Shown here in pieces: positions 38,227-47,608 of a DNA stretch of 64,000 bases. How positions within the stretch are numbered: position 1 is the stretch's first letter; every line of letters starts with the position of its first letter. The notes under the pieces were generated by a model. The model was not told where the DNA came from and ran no database searches. It saw only the letters and a program-made list of their open reading frames with translations. A program made the translations under genes and the position numbers. The DNA is from Tatumella saanichensis. Lineage in GTDB: Bacteria; Pseudomonadota; Gammaproteobacteria; Enterobacterales; Enterobacteriaceae. The stretch covers positions 239,619-303,618 of the forward strand of contig NZ_ATMI01000041.1 of the NCBI RefSeq assembly GCF_000439375.1, given 5' to 3'.

Positions 38227-40095
38227 TCAGTTCATCACGCCGCAGTTCATACAAAATGCATAGCGGCTTTGAGGGTCGCTGGTCTGTGCACTGAGGCCCG
38301 GCTGTTTCTGCAGGTCGGTCATCACTTCTGCCAGTGGTGCAGGGAGAAATGCTTTGACACTAGCAGGTAGTACTACGCTGACAGAGCCGGTCATCTGATC
38401 GATAACTTGGTCGACAAAGGTGGGTTGTTCCTGATACCACTCCAGCTGTGGCTGGCTCACGCCTGCCAATTGTGCTGCTTTATTAATGGCATCATCAAAA
38501 TCGCCGAGCTGGTCGACGAGACCGTTGGCCTTACCATCGCTGCCGGTCCAAACATGACCTTGGGCAATTGCATCGATCTGCTGCGGAGTTTTATGACGGG
38601 ACTGCGCCACCAGACTGACAAAGTTACGATAGCCGTTTTCGATACTGATCTGCATCATCTGCTCAACCTGCGTTGGGAGAGCCTTAGTCATCGTCACATC
38701 TGCCAGCGGGGAAGTGGACACACCGTCGGTGTGGACACCAATGGTCGATAAGCTGTTCTCGATGGTATTGATCACCCCAAAGATACCGATAGAGCCGGTT
38801 AACGTCGTCGGGCTGGCAATAATATAATTGCCTGGGGTAGAAATCCAATATCCGCCGGAGGCGGCGACGCCACCCATGGATACCACAATCGGTTTACCGG
38901 CTTCACGGGCAGCCATTAACTCCTCACGGATGGCTTCAGAAGCGGTGACGCTACCTCCTGGACTGTTTACCCGTAAGATAATCGCCTTGATGTGTTTATT
39001 CAGACGGGCAGCACGGATTTGGCGGACCAGTGTGTCGCTGCCAACATTGCCAGAGGCTGATTCACCATCAACGATAGCACCATTTGCAACCACTACCGCG
39101 ATATTAGCGGGTTTGCTGTTTTGTGTGCTGTCCAACGGATAGTTATAGATACTGACATTACGGTAATCTTTGGTCTGTCCATCCCAGCCAAATTTTTTGG
39201 TAAGGATCTGATCAACTGCTGCACGGGACTCCAGGCCATCAACCAACCGGCTGTTCAGCGCATAGGTTGCGGTGTCGCCATTTACCGCTTTGAGCGCAGT
39301 GATCAAAGCATCCGCCCCTGGGAACACTTGTTGAGGTGTCAGCTTGCGGTTCGCCGCAACGGTGTCTAGGTAGTTATCCCATAGTTGGCCAATCCAACGA
39401 CTGTCGGCGTCACGGGCGGCTGGCGACATATCATCGCGCAGATATGGCTCTACCGCGGATTTATAGGTACCGACCCGGAACACGTGAGAGGAGACCTTAA
39501 GGGTATCTAGCAGTGATTTATAATAGAGGCTGTTGGTCGCCATCCCGTGAATATCCACGGCCCCTTGCGGGGAGAGATACAGGGTGGTGGCGAAGCTTGC
39601 CAGATAATACTGTGCTTGGCTGTAATTATCACCGTAGGCATACACCGGCTTACCGCTTTCACGGAATTCTTGTAATGCCTTACCGATGTAGCGCAGCGCC
39701 GGTTGGTCGCCACCAGAAAAATCCCGCAGGTCTAAGACAATACCGGTTATTTTGCTGTCATTTTTTGCCTGACGGATCGCATCGACGATATCAAATACTG
39801 AGTTCTGTTGCAGCGTTTCGCTGCGTGAACCCAATAACTCGCGGCCGATTTTTCCGAGGCGGTTCTGTGAGGAAGGCTGATCGACCACACTACCGTTTAG
39901 ATCGATTTTCAGTGCACCGCCGGTCAAGGTTTTGGCTGATGAGCTGCTGCCTCCGCCACTGACCTGCAACCAGATACCGATACCGGCAATGATCAGTACG
40001 AGTAAAAACAGGTTGAGGATAAACTCCCTGATAAAATTAATGACCCGCCAAGCCACCGAAAACAGCCGGCTGATCAATCGCCACAATGTGCGCAT
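38227..40095 (-). CDS. sppA: Signal peptide peptidase SppA (protease IV)
   Basis: Inner-membrane serine protease that degrades cleaved signal peptides. 622 residues (E. coli 618). One N-terminal transmembrane helix at about residues 24-46. Two tandem S49 domains: the general-base lysine lies in the N-terminal domain (VFRVGTYKSAVEPYLRDDMS, about residue 205), and the nucleophilic serine in the C-terminal domain (MGGVAASGGYWIS, about 405), each preceded by the family motifs GGDQPALRYIGKAL and VNSPGGSVTASE. The C-terminus CMNCGVMN has a Cys pair. It diverges from ydjA. Confidence 0.95.
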   Translation of the reverse strand: MRTLWRLISRLFSVAWRVINFIREFILNLFLLVLIIAGIGIWLQVSGGGSSSSAKTLTGGALKIDLNGSVVDQPSSQNRLGKIGRELLGSRSETLQQNSVFDIVDAIRQAKNDSKITGIVLDLRDFSGGDQPALRYIGKALQEFRESGKPVYAYGDNYSQAQYYLASFATTLYLSPQGAVDIHGMATNSLYYKSLLDTLKVSSHVFRVGTYKSAVEPYLRDDMSPAARDADSRWIGQLWDNYLDTVAANRKLTPQQVFPGADALITALKAVNGDTATYALNSRLVDGLESRAAVDQILTKKFGWDGQTKDYRNVSIYNYPLDSTQNSKPANIAVVVANGAIVDGESASGNVGSDTLVRQIRAARLNKHIKAIILRVNSPGGSVTASEAIREELMAAREAGKPIVVSMGGVAASGGYWISTPGNYIIASPTTLTGSIGIFGVINTIENSLSTIGVHTDGVSTSPLADVTMTKALPTQVEQMMQISIENGYRNFVSLVAQSRHKTPQQIDAIAQGHVWTGSDGKANGLVDQLGDFDDAINKAAQLAGVSQPQLEWYQEQPTFVDQVIDQMTGSVSVVLPASVKAFLPAPLAEVMTDLQKQPGLSAQTSDPQSRYAFCMNCGVMN

Positions 40096-40263
40096 AATTT
40101 CTCCGTTAAGTGTCAGCAGGCTGGGTGACAGCCTGAATTCTGATGGATTCAGGGCACATCCTAAAGAGCAGCGCTGTAAAAGTCAGCAGGAAATCACCGC
40201 AGACTGTTACAAATCACATTGTTATGCCAGACTTAGCTGATATTTATCGCACAAGAGGTGGTT

Positions 40264-40812
40264 ATGGACGCATTGGAAATATTACTGCAACGTCGCTCGT
40301 CGGCACGTTTAACCGAACCTGCGCCACAGGGTGATGCGCGTGAGAACATCGTGCAAGCGGCGCTGCGTGCACCTGATCACGGCACCCTCAGGCCTTGGCA
40401 TTTTGTGATGATTGAAAACGCAGGACGTGATCGATTTAGTGATTTGTTGGTCAGTGCTGCACAACGTCAGGGACTGGATGAGAAGGCGATCGACAAAGCG
40501 AAAAATGCCCCGTTCCGGGCACCGTTAATTATTGCAGTGATCGCCCGTTGCGAGGAACATCCGAAGGTCCCACACTGGGAGCAGGTTGTCTCTGCTGGCT
40601 GTGCGGTGATGGCGATGCAGATGGCAGCTCAGGCCCAAGGCTTTAACGGTATCTGGCGTAGTGGTGCCTGGACCGAAGACAGCATGGTCTGCGAGGCATT
40701 GGGTTGTCGTCCTCAGGACAAGCTGGTGGGCTTTCTGTATCTGGGTACCCCTCAGTTAAAAGCAGCACCTGTAGCGCCTCTGGACAGTACCCCGTTTGTC
40801 AGCCATTTCTGA
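40264..40812 (+). CDS. ydjA: Nitroreductase family protein YdjA
   Basis: 182 residues, the smallest type of FMN-dependent nitroreductase; E. coli YdjA has 183. Family blocks: [28 protein letters not shown] and [19 protein letters not shown]. The physiological substrate is unknown. ATG 40264 follows AAGAGGTGG. In E. coli ydjA is followed by selD and then topB; here topB follows directly after 170 bases that contain only a GAAAGGG-GCTA-CCCTTTC hairpin. Confidence 0.93.
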   Translation: MDALEILLQRRSSARLTEPAPQGDARENIVQAALRAPDHGTLRPWHFVMIENAGRDRFSDLLVSAAQRQGLDEKAIDKAKNAPFRAPLIIAVIARCEEHPKVPHWEQVVSAGCAVMAMQMAAQAQGFNGIWRSGAWTEDSMVCEALGCRPQDKLVGFLYLGTPQLKAAPVAPLDSTPFVSHF

Positions 40813-40982
40813 GAGAAAGGGGCTACCCTTTCTGGCATGATGGCCCCTCGGCGTTCGCGGTTACTCGCTAGCTGACAAGGATGCCATACACCGGCATGCC
40901 GGTAAACCTCCAGTGGGAGGATCAAGTTTTTATCCCCGGCAGCCGGTTGTCCATGTCGGGAACTATAGGAAGATAGCGGTTA

Positions 40983-42887
40983 ATGCGTTTGTTTATTGCC
41001 GAAAAACCCAGCCTTGGTAGGGCCATCGCCGAGGTATTACCTAAGCCACACCGCCGCGGACAGGGATTTATTGCCTGCGGTGATAATCAGATCGTCACTT
41101 GGTGCGTTGGCCACTTGCTTGAACAGGCGCAGCCAGAAAATTATGACCCCAAATTCGCCCGCTGGTCTTTAGCTGATCTGCCAATCGTGCCTCAAAAGTG
41201 GCAGCTTAAGCCGCGCCCTGAAGTGGCAAAGCAACTGAAAGTCATCGAAGAACTGTTGAGTCAGGCTAGCACAGTTGTCCATGCTGGCGACCCGGATCGA
41301 GAAGGGCAGTTGTTGGTCGATGAAGTCTTGGACTACCTCAAACTAAGTCCTGAAAAGCGACAGTCTGTACAACGATGCCTTATCAATGACCTTAACCCCC
41401 AGTCGGTTACTCGCGCGATCGAAAAACTGCGCGATAATCGTGACTTTGCGCCACTGTGTATATCTGCCCTGGCTCGAGCGCGGGCTGACTGGCTCTATGG
41501 TATTAACATGACCCGCGCTTATACCTTGTTTGGCCGTAATGCGGGTTATAACGGAGTACTTTCTGTAGGACGCGTACAAACGCCGGTCCTCGGCCTAGTG
41601 GTTAAGCGTGATGCCGAAATCGAAAATTTTGTGGCAAAAGATTTTTTCGAAGTAAAGGCGCATATTCTGGCGGCGGACGAACAGCGTTTTACAGCATTGT
41701 GGGTGCCCAGCGATGCCTGCGAGTCTTGGCAGGATGAAGAAGGGCGCTTACTCAACCGCTCGCTGGCGGAGCATGTCTGCAAACGGATTGCGGGTCAACC
41801 TGCGACCGTGACCGATTATCAGGATAAGCGTGAGCAGGAAACGGCACCGCTGCCTTTTTCTTTATCAGGCTTACAAATTGAGGCAGCACGCCGCTTTGGG
41901 CTGAGTGCCCAGACTGTGCTGGATGTCTGTCAGCGGCTGTATGAAACCCATAAACTGATCACTTATCCCCGTTCGGACTGCCGTTATCTGCCAGAAGAGC
42001 ATTTTGCTGACCGGCATGCTGTTTTAGACGCAATCAGCAGCCATCTGGCTGATCAGCCAGCTCCCAAAGAACTGGATACTGACCGACGTAATCGCTGTTG
42101 GGATAATAAAAAAGTCGATGCGCACCATGCCATTATTCCTACCGCCCGTCGCGGGCAGGTAAAGTTGACGGAAAATGAGCGTAACGTCTACAGCTTGGTG
42201 GCACGTCAGTACCGGATGCAGTTTTGCCCAGACGCGGTGTTCCGCAAATGTGTGATTACCCTTGAAATAACCGGCGGTAAATTCGTGGCTAAAGCCCGCT
42301 TTTTGGCGGAAGCTGGCTGGCGGGTGCTGCTTGGCAGTAAAGAACGTGATGAAGAGAATGACGGTACGCCGTTACCTGAAGTCAGTCGCGGCGATGAATT
42401 GCTGTGTGAACATGGTGAAGTGGTGGATAAAAAGACCCAGCCGCCACGCTATTTTACCGATGCAACTCTGCTGTCAGCGATGACCGGCATTGCCCGTTTT
42501 GTACAGGATAAGTCGTTGAAAAAGGTCCTGCGTGAGACTGACGGACTTGGCACTGAAGCAACACGTGCTGGCATCATCGAATTGCTGTTTCGCCGAGGTT
42601 TTCTGGAAAAAAAAGGACGTTATATCCAGTCGACAGTGGTCGGTAAGGCACTGATCAACGCATTGCCACAACCGGCAGCCAGCCCAGATATGACCGCACA
42701 TTGGGAATCTCAGTTGGGCGCAATCTCGGAGAAACGCATGAACTACGGTCAATTTATGCAGCCAATGCAGGAAAGTCTCGGCTCATTGATCAACCAAGCA
42801 AGACAGATGCGTTTCGACGGTCTACGAGGGCTTGGGAAAGTACCTGACCGTAAAAAAAAACCAGCACGTAAACCTCGCAAGGCCTGA
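40983..42887 (+). CDS. topB: DNA topoisomerase III
   Basis: Type IA topoisomerase that decatenates DNA, with RecQ in recombination intermediates. 634 residues (E. coli 653). The TOPRIM domain contains the catalytic glutamate in [10 protein letters not shown] and the acidic triad in [10 protein letters not shown]. The active-site tyrosine is in [13 protein letters not shown] near residue 327. [22 protein letters not shown] and [18 protein letters not shown] are conserved. The C-terminus is short and basic ([12 protein letters not shown]), shorter than in E. coli. A GC hairpin follows the gene. Confidence 0.96.
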   Translation: MRLFIAEKPSLGRAIAEVLPKPHRRGQGFIACGDNQIVTWCVGHLLEQAQPENYDPKFARWSLADLPIVPQKWQLKPRPEVAKQLKVIEELLSQASTVVHAGDPDREGQLLVDEVLDYLKLSPEKRQSVQRCLINDLNPQSVTRAIEKLRDNRDFAPLCISALARARADWLYGINMTRAYTLFGRNAGYNGVLSVGRVQTPVLGLVVKRDAEIENFVAKDFFEVKAHILAADEQRFTALWVPSDACESWQDEEGRLLNRSLAEHVCKRIAGQPATVTDYQDKREQETAPLPFSLSGLQIEAARRFGLSAQTVLDVCQRLYETHKLITYPRSDCRYLPEEHFADRHAVLDAISSHLADQPAPKELDTDRRNRCWDNKKVDAHHAIIPTARRGQVKLTENERNVYSLVARQYRMQFCPDAVFRKCVITLEITGGKFVAKARFLAEAGWRVLLGSKERDEENDGTPLPEVSRGDELLCEHGEVVDKKTQPPRYFTDATLLSAMTGIARFVQDKSLKKVLRETDGLGTEATRAGIIELLFRRGFLEKKGRYIQSTVVGKALINALPQPAASPDMTAHWESQLGAISEKRMNYGQFMQPMQESLGSLINQARQMRFDGLRGLGKVPDRKKKPARKPRKA

Positions 42888-42906
42888 ATACACGCGTTGA
42901 TATTAC

Positions 42907-42924
42907 GGTCCGCGATGGCGGACC
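42907..42924 (+). terminator. Probable terminator after topB
   Basis: GGTCCGC-GATG-GCGGACC, a perfect 7-bp stem 19 bases after the stop codon, followed by an AT-rich tract rather than a clean T run. Confidence 0.6.
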
Positions 42925-43222
42925 ATAAATATTTATTTTCTCCTAATATCTCCACTCTTCGCAAATTATTTATCTCTTTTATTCCAATCATTATATTGTG
43001 AAGAGTGTTTAACTGCTGTCTGCGACGCTCTATACGATAAATTTATCCACTCGCACCTTTACCATTATTTTCTTATGCTCATAATTTACTGTCTGAAATT
43101 TTTTAAAATATCGTAAAATCTAATGAAATATTTTATTTAAATCCTGGTTTTTTTAATGTAGGGTCTTCCTGATAACAATGATGTGGATGGTGATTTTATA
43201 TATATAAAGAAAGGAGTATAGG
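42925..43222 (+). promoter_or_regulatory. AT-rich upstream region of the PL1 lyase gene
   Basis: About 300 bases, strongly AT-rich, no gene. AATGAAATATTTTATT (43122-43137) is an imperfect palindrome with the AATGAAA half of the KdgR operator, but its arms abut where KdgR sites have a short spacer, so it is only suggestive. AAGGAG (43210-43215) is the ribosome site of the lyase gene. Confidence 0.35.
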
Positions 43223-44374
43223 GTGAATAAAAAGATTAGCTTGTTAACTTTATGCATGGCAATAATATCAGCACCTATCGGTAATGTATTTGCTGCGGGC
43301 AGTGGTGGTTTTTCAGATACGACGGGAGGGGATTCTTACAGTGCCGTGACGGTCACGACTTTAGCTGAATTAAAATCCGCGGTGAGTAGTGGTCAGCATC
43401 ATATTATCATCAGTGGTGCTATTTATGGTGGCAGTGGTTTGACGACGTTGAATTTCACTTCGGCAAATAACAACAATACCACGATTGAAGGTGCTTCTGG
43501 TGGTCATGCGTCCTTGGAAAATATCCAGCTAAAGTTTGACGGTGAGTTGCTGTCTTCCGGCACTAATATCCAAAATGTTAAAATTGCTAACCTTACCTTT
43601 TTTGGTAGCATCGCAGATCTTCAAGCTATGCCCACTCAGACGGTTGGCGCGACAGATACGACCAAGACTGCCGGTATCAATTATGAGGGTATTTCTTTAA
43701 GGCGTGTCACTAATGCGTTAATCACCCATTGTACTATTTATGATACTAGTGATGATTTGATGAGTGTCACCCTGAGTTCTGACAAAGTTACGCTCTCTTA
43801 TAACCATTTCTATTTCACTGATAATTGGGTCAGTATGCAGCCTGACCCGGTATGGAATTGGGTTGGATATAACACCGATTTGGCCGGAGAGCGATTGGCT
43901 ATGGTGATCGGTGCCAATTCCTCAGATTCTTTTGTTGCGACCCAAAAACTTCACGTGACCTTACATCATAACTGGATTGGGCCTAATGTCCGCGGCCGCC
44001 CGTTGTTCCGGGGTTGGGTACACCTTTACAGCAACTATTTTGATGGCAGTAAAACCTATTCTGATAATGATACCAATACGGCTGAGGATGGTAACGCGTA
44101 CACCAAGAAACAGTATGAAGCTATGCAGATCAACAGCGGTAGTACGGTATACTCAGAGTCTAACTATTTCCTGTCGACCAATAACACGAATACCATTTCG
44201 CAAGACAGTAGTGGCTATGCCTATAATTTTTATGAAAAAAATAACACTTATGATCAGACGACAGGGACATCAGCAACCGGCAAAACCTTCTCCTCCCCAG
44301 TATCCTACAGTTATACGGTTACAGACAGCCAGGATGTCCCCGGTGACGTAACAACTAATGCCGGCCCGCAATAA
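43223..44374 (+). CDS. Secreted polysaccharide lyase family 1 (pectin/pectate lyase)
   Basis: 383 residues. A signal peptide of about 24 residues (ending NVFA before AGSGGFS) directs export. The parallel beta-helix PL1 fold is shown by the N-terminal GGFSDTTGG-SYSAVTVTTLAELKSAV, TTIEGASGG, the DDLMSVTLSSDKVTLSYNHF block, and HHNWIGPNVRGRPLFRGWVHLYSNYF with the catalytic-type arginines. The usual first Ca2+ ligand (DHC in pectate lyases) reads THC here, and the Asp of the D-G-hydrophobic-hydrophobic-D block is Ser, so it may be Ca-independent, as in pectin lyases (inference). Depolymerises plant pectin outside the cell. The start is GTG 43223, seven bases after AAGGAG. It stands alone between topB and the pilus region. 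Confidence 0.85.
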   Translation: MNKKISLLTLCMAIISAPIGNVFAAGSGGFSDTTGGDSYSAVTVTTLAELKSAVSSGQHHIIISGAIYGGSGLTTLNFTSANNNNTTIEGASGGHASLENIQLKFDGELLSSGTNIQNVKIANLTFFGSIADLQAMPTQTVGATDTTKTAGINYEGISLRRVTNALITHCTIYDTSDDLMSVTLSSDKVTLSYNHFYFTDNWVSMQPDPVWNWVGYNTDLAGERLAMVIGANSSDSFVATQKLHVTLHHNWIGPNVRGRPLFRGWVHLYSNYFDGSKTYSDNDTNTAEDGNAYTKKQYEAMQINSGSTVYSESNYFLSTNNTNTISQDSSGYAYNFYEKNNTYDQTTGTSATGKTFSSPVSYSYTVTDSQDVPGDVTTNAGPQ

Positions 44375-44437
44375 TCTCGACCCTACAAGATACATTTCTC
44401 AGGCTTAGCACCGGCAGCCACTGCCGGAGTTTAGTAG

Positions 44438-44468
44438 ATGGCGAAGGAGGCACCTTCGCCATTTTTTT
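44438..44468 (+). terminator. Intrinsic terminator after the lyase gene
   Basis: ATGGCGAAGG-AGGCA-CCTTCGCCAT, a perfect 10-bp stem, followed by seven T. Confidence 0.93.
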
Positions 44469-45169
44469 GAGGTAGAAAACCCTGTAGCCTGTCAACCCAT
44501 GCCAGCGGATCTGTGCCTTGTGCTCTCTATTTCCGCGAGACCCACCTACACCCTTCTAGTCTGGTTAACGCTTTTACTGCCTGAAATCCGCGACCTGCCT
44601 GCTGACTGCGATATTGTGATTTAGGCTATTCATTTAGTACCTATCTATTACAGGGCCTCAAATCAGTTAATTCTCGGCGTAAGAGAAAAGGTGAAATGGC
44701 GAGCTTAGCCTGAACAATTCAGAGGATAGTCTTACCATTGTGGATTTCTTCACTCATTTCCCCTCATGAAAAATATGCCAGGCAGTTTATAATTGATATT
44801 TTTAATCGACAAGATCTTATTTTCTAATCAAACGCTGTTTTTTATTTCAGTATGTTCAAAAAATATAAAATAAGTTAATTTAAAATTAAATCAAGATAGG
44901 GAGGGTATACTTATCTCTGGCATTTATTCTGACCATGAAAGTTAGCTACCTAACGAGGTTCTTATCTCTGTATCATGGGTTGATTAACGTCTATTCAGCT
45001 TTTTGGGTGGGTTTTCTTGAGGTGTTTTGGAGTAATAAGCTTAATTAGCCCATAACGTAAAGATAAGGTAATTTTTTGTTTGATTAAGTAAAGACATCTC
45101 TTTATGATGAATTAAATGGCTTAGCAATTAGTGCTATTAATTATCTTTTATACAAAAGAGAAATAACTT
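44469..45169 (+). promoter_or_regulatory. Long AT-rich leader region before the pilus operon
   Basis: 700 bases without a gene; the right two thirds are very AT-rich. Visible elements: direct repeat CTTATCTCTG at 44910-44919 and 44961-44970; inverted repeat GTTAG-CTAC-CTAAC at 44941-44953. No RfaH ops element and no insertion-sequence end were seen. It probably carries the pil promoter and regulator sites, and is the kind of DNA that H-NS silences (inference). Confidence 0.5.
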
Positions 45170-45553
45170 GTGCTGGGAAAATTATTAATTTCACTTATGG
45201 CGACCATAATCATCTCCTTTAATTTTTCGCAAGCTAGCCAGGTATCTTCAGGTGACCTTAACGGCATGCTTCCCTCTCCAGAAATTACTCTTTACCAGAT
45301 GGTTCCGGGGATCACGCTTAAACAAGGACTCAGCCAATGGGCGTTGACAACATCGTGTCAGATTAGTCATGTGCCGCACTGGCAAATTTACTGGCAAAGT
45401 AATGTCGATTACTCGGTGGATGCACCGTTGATCTTCCATCAAAATTTCCTTCAGGCCATTAGTAATATTATTCACTTATACGCTCGGGCACAAATACCTT
45501 TATATGCGCATATCTATCAGCAGCAATGCCTGATAGTAATCGATACTCGCTAG
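45170..45553 (+). CDS. pilL: PilL-like / TcpQ-domain protein of the type IVb pilus operon
   Basis: 127 residues. An N-terminal signal peptide or anchor (about residues 4-22) is followed by one compact domain: TLKQGLSQWALTTSC, WQIYWQSNVDYSVDAPLIFHQNFLQAISNII and the C-terminal strand LYAHIYQQQCLIVIDTR. This is the TcpQ / PilL C-terminal pattern (a domain that assists the secretin). R64 PilL is about three times longer; this one is only its C-terminal domain. It starts with GTG at 45170 (AAAGAGAAA upstream). First gene of the pil operon. Confidence 0.72.
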   Translation: MLGKLLISLMATIIISFNFSQASQVSSGDLNGMLPSPEITLYQMVPGITLKQGLSQWALTTSCQISHVPHWQIYWQSNVDYSVDAPLIFHQNFLQAISNIIHLYARAQIPLYAHIYQQQCLIVIDTR

Positions 45554-45562
45554 GGCAGAACG

Positions 45563-45955
45563 ATGATTTATTACTGGTTGCTGTCGGTATTTATCGGCGG
45601 GTTAATGTTGTTCGATTATACCCCTACGCAGCAGTTTGCTGGGAAAATTGATGCCAATAATTGCCAACGGCAAGCGAACGATTTCCTGAAATGGGTTGCA
45701 CTCTGGCAACAACATGAGGGTCAGAGAATCGGAAGTGTTCATGATATTCATTTTAGTACCCTTGCAGACACTCATTTTATTTGGACTGCGGATACTCCCG
45801 GGTTAGCAGGGTGTCTGATGGTACAGAGTGCACATAGCCGATTGATCGTGCGCCTACATCAGGGGCAACTGATAGACCCTGAAGGGGTTACGGTAGCGCT
45901 GACATTACCCGCCGATATCCCTGACGGCAGCCTTATCTATTACTATCAGGAATGA
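45563..45955 (+). CDS. pilM: PilM-like type IVb pilus biogenesis protein
   Basis: 130 residues. One N-terminal hydrophobic helix (about 2-18), then a periplasmic domain with FLKWVALWQQHEG, THFIWTADTPGLAGCLMVQSAHSRLIVRL and a C-terminal proline-rich end. Its size, place (between pilL-like and the secretin) and topology match PilM of the R64/SPI-7 pilus systems. Its role in assembly is not defined. Not related to the PilM of type IVa pili. It follows the preceding gene by 9 bases. Confidence 0.72.
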   Translation: MIYYWLLSVFIGGLMLFDYTPTQQFAGKIDANNCQRQANDFLKWVALWQQHEGQRIGSVHDIHFSTLADTHFIWTADTPGLAGCLMVQSAHSRLIVRLHQGQLIDPEGVTVALTLPADIPDGSLIYYYQE

Positions 45956-45962
45956 AATAGGC

Positions 45963-47603
45963 ATGAAAATAAAGAAGGTTTCCGCCCCAACACTGGTAGC
46001 ACTTTGTCTGATTCAGCTTTCAGGTTGCAGTAGTTGGCAGAGGATCAACAATGTTGGTAATGATAACGTCCGCATCACTGCGCAGACAGATGCATTGCTG
46101 ATGGCTGGAGAGCATCCTTCATATGTGATAGATGAAAAAAGCCAGTGGATCAATCCCGAGCCCCTGCATAGGACGCTTTCTGCAGGCAATCATCAGCAAC
46201 TTCCTTATTGCCAGCTTACCTACAACCACCCGGGAGCGAGTAATCTGAATGATCTGGCTGCACTGATCTCCTCGGAATGTCAAATCCCGGTGACGGTGAC
46301 GTCAGATGCCCTAAGCCAGGCCCAGAATAGTAAGGCTGACAGCAGTCAGGATCCGACCTTAAGTGACCCCTTACCGGAGGGGGCTAGCGACCAACTCAAT
46401 CAAGGTGCCGGCAGTAGTGGAAGTAGTTTGCGTGATCTCTTTTGGCAGGGACCGGCTTCCGGACTACTGGACATGATTACAGCACGTCTGGGGCTAAGTT
46501 GGGAATTTGTAGACCATCGGGTAGTGATTTCCTATTTGACGACTCGAACCTTCCCGATCCTGTTTATGGATAATAATGCCAGCTTTTATGCCCGTACTGC
46601 CAGTGGCACGACTTCATCGCAGGATAACGCTAGCAGCCTTTCCGCGGCTAATAGTTCTGCGACCGGGAATGCTGACAGTGGGAAAGGTCAAGGGACGACC
46701 TCACAGGCGACGACCATGGAAATAAAATCCGGTCTTTATAAAGATATCGCCAGTACGGTTACCATGATGCTCACCCCAGGGAAAGGGCGAATGAACCTAA
46801 CTGACGGTGAACTGACGGTACGTGACACGCCGCGGGTACTGAGTGATATAGGGCGTTACATTGATGATCGTAATATTCAGCTCAATCGTCAGGTAGTCTT
46901 TAATGTACAAGTTTATACCGTAGACAATAAGGACAATGATCAACTGGGCATAGACTGGAAAGCCGTCTTCAATAACAGTAGCTTGGGACTCTCTCTGACC
47001 TCCCCTTATGCGGATGCTGCCAGTGAAATGATGAGCAGTGGGATTTCGATCCTTGACGGTAAAGGCAAAGGTAGCACAGCGCTGGTACAGGCGCTGGCAG
47101 AACAAACACACCTCAGTGTGGTCACCCAGGTTTCCAGTATGACCACCAACCTGTCTGCAGTCCCCGTACAGGTCGCCCTTCAACAGGATTATGCGTCAGA
47201 CTCCAGTACTGAAAATACCGCTAATGTTGGGTCTTCAAGCAGTGTCAGTAAATCGACCATTACCACGGGGCTAAATATGACGATATTGCCTTATCTGATG
47301 CCCGACTCAACGCGTATGCAATTGCAGTTCGCTATCAATATGTCAGATGACCCGACGTTCCGTACATTTACCAGTCAAAGTTCGTCCATTGAATTAATGA
47401 AAACTCGGATGAAAACATTTACTCAACGGGTGCTGATGAACTCTGGGCAGACGTTAGTCCTTAGCGGTTATCAGTCGGTCAGTAATAGCGATGACCATCA
47501 GGGCGTTGATCACTCGCATTTCTTCTTGTTGGGAGGGGGAGCCAGCGGAAGTAAAAGTAAATCGACCTTGGTTATCCTGATCACACCTGTGTTGATGGGG
47601 TAA
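45963..47603 (+). CDS. pilN: PilN, outer-membrane secretin lipoprotein
   Basis: 546 residues. The lipobox is LIQLSGC with the acylated Cys at residue 22. A Ser/Gln/Asp-rich low-complexity region (about 115-150) precedes a short STN-like domain (GLSWEFVDHRVVISY); a second Ser-rich stretch lies near 215-245. The C-terminal secretin domain (about 290-546) contains RQVVFNVQVYTVDNKDNDQLGIDW, SRMQLQFAINMSDDP-like strands, SGQTLVLSGYQS and the end STLVILITPVLMG. PilN forms the gated pore through which the pilus crosses the outer membrane. Seven bases after pilM. Confidence 0.92.
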   Translation: MKIKKVSAPTLVALCLIQLSGCSSWQRINNVGNDNVRITAQTDALLMAGEHPSYVIDEKSQWINPEPLHRTLSAGNHQQLPYCQLTYNHPGASNLNDLAALISSECQIPVTVTSDALSQAQNSKADSSQDPTLSDPLPEGASDQLNQGAGSSGSSLRDLFWQGPASGLLDMITARLGLSWEFVDHRVVISYLTTRTFPILFMDNNASFYARTASGTTSSQDNASSLSAANSSATGNADSGKGQGTTSQATTMEIKSGLYKDIASTVTMMLTPGKGRMNLTDGELTVRDTPRVLSDIGRYIDDRNIQLNRQVVFNVQVYTVDNKDNDQLGIDWKAVFNNSSLGLSLTSPYADAASEMMSSGISILDGKGKGSTALVQALAEQTHLSVVTQVSSMTTNLSAVPVQVALQQDYASDSSTENTANVGSSSSVSKSTITTGLNMTILPYLMPDSTRMQLQFAINMSDDPTFRTFTSQSSSIELMKTRMKTFTQRVLMNSGQTLVLSGYQSVSNSDDHQGVDHSHFFLLGGGASGSKSKSTLVILITPVLMG

Positions 47604-47608
47604 CGGAA

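Noticed and set aside
40813..40982. selD remnant between ydjA and topB.
   Set aside because: Only 170 bases with a short hairpin; no selenophosphate synthetase motif in any frame.
43122..43137. KdgR operator before the PL1 lyase.
   Set aside because: The half-site AATGAAA is right but the two arms abut without the usual spacer; kept only as a weak note.
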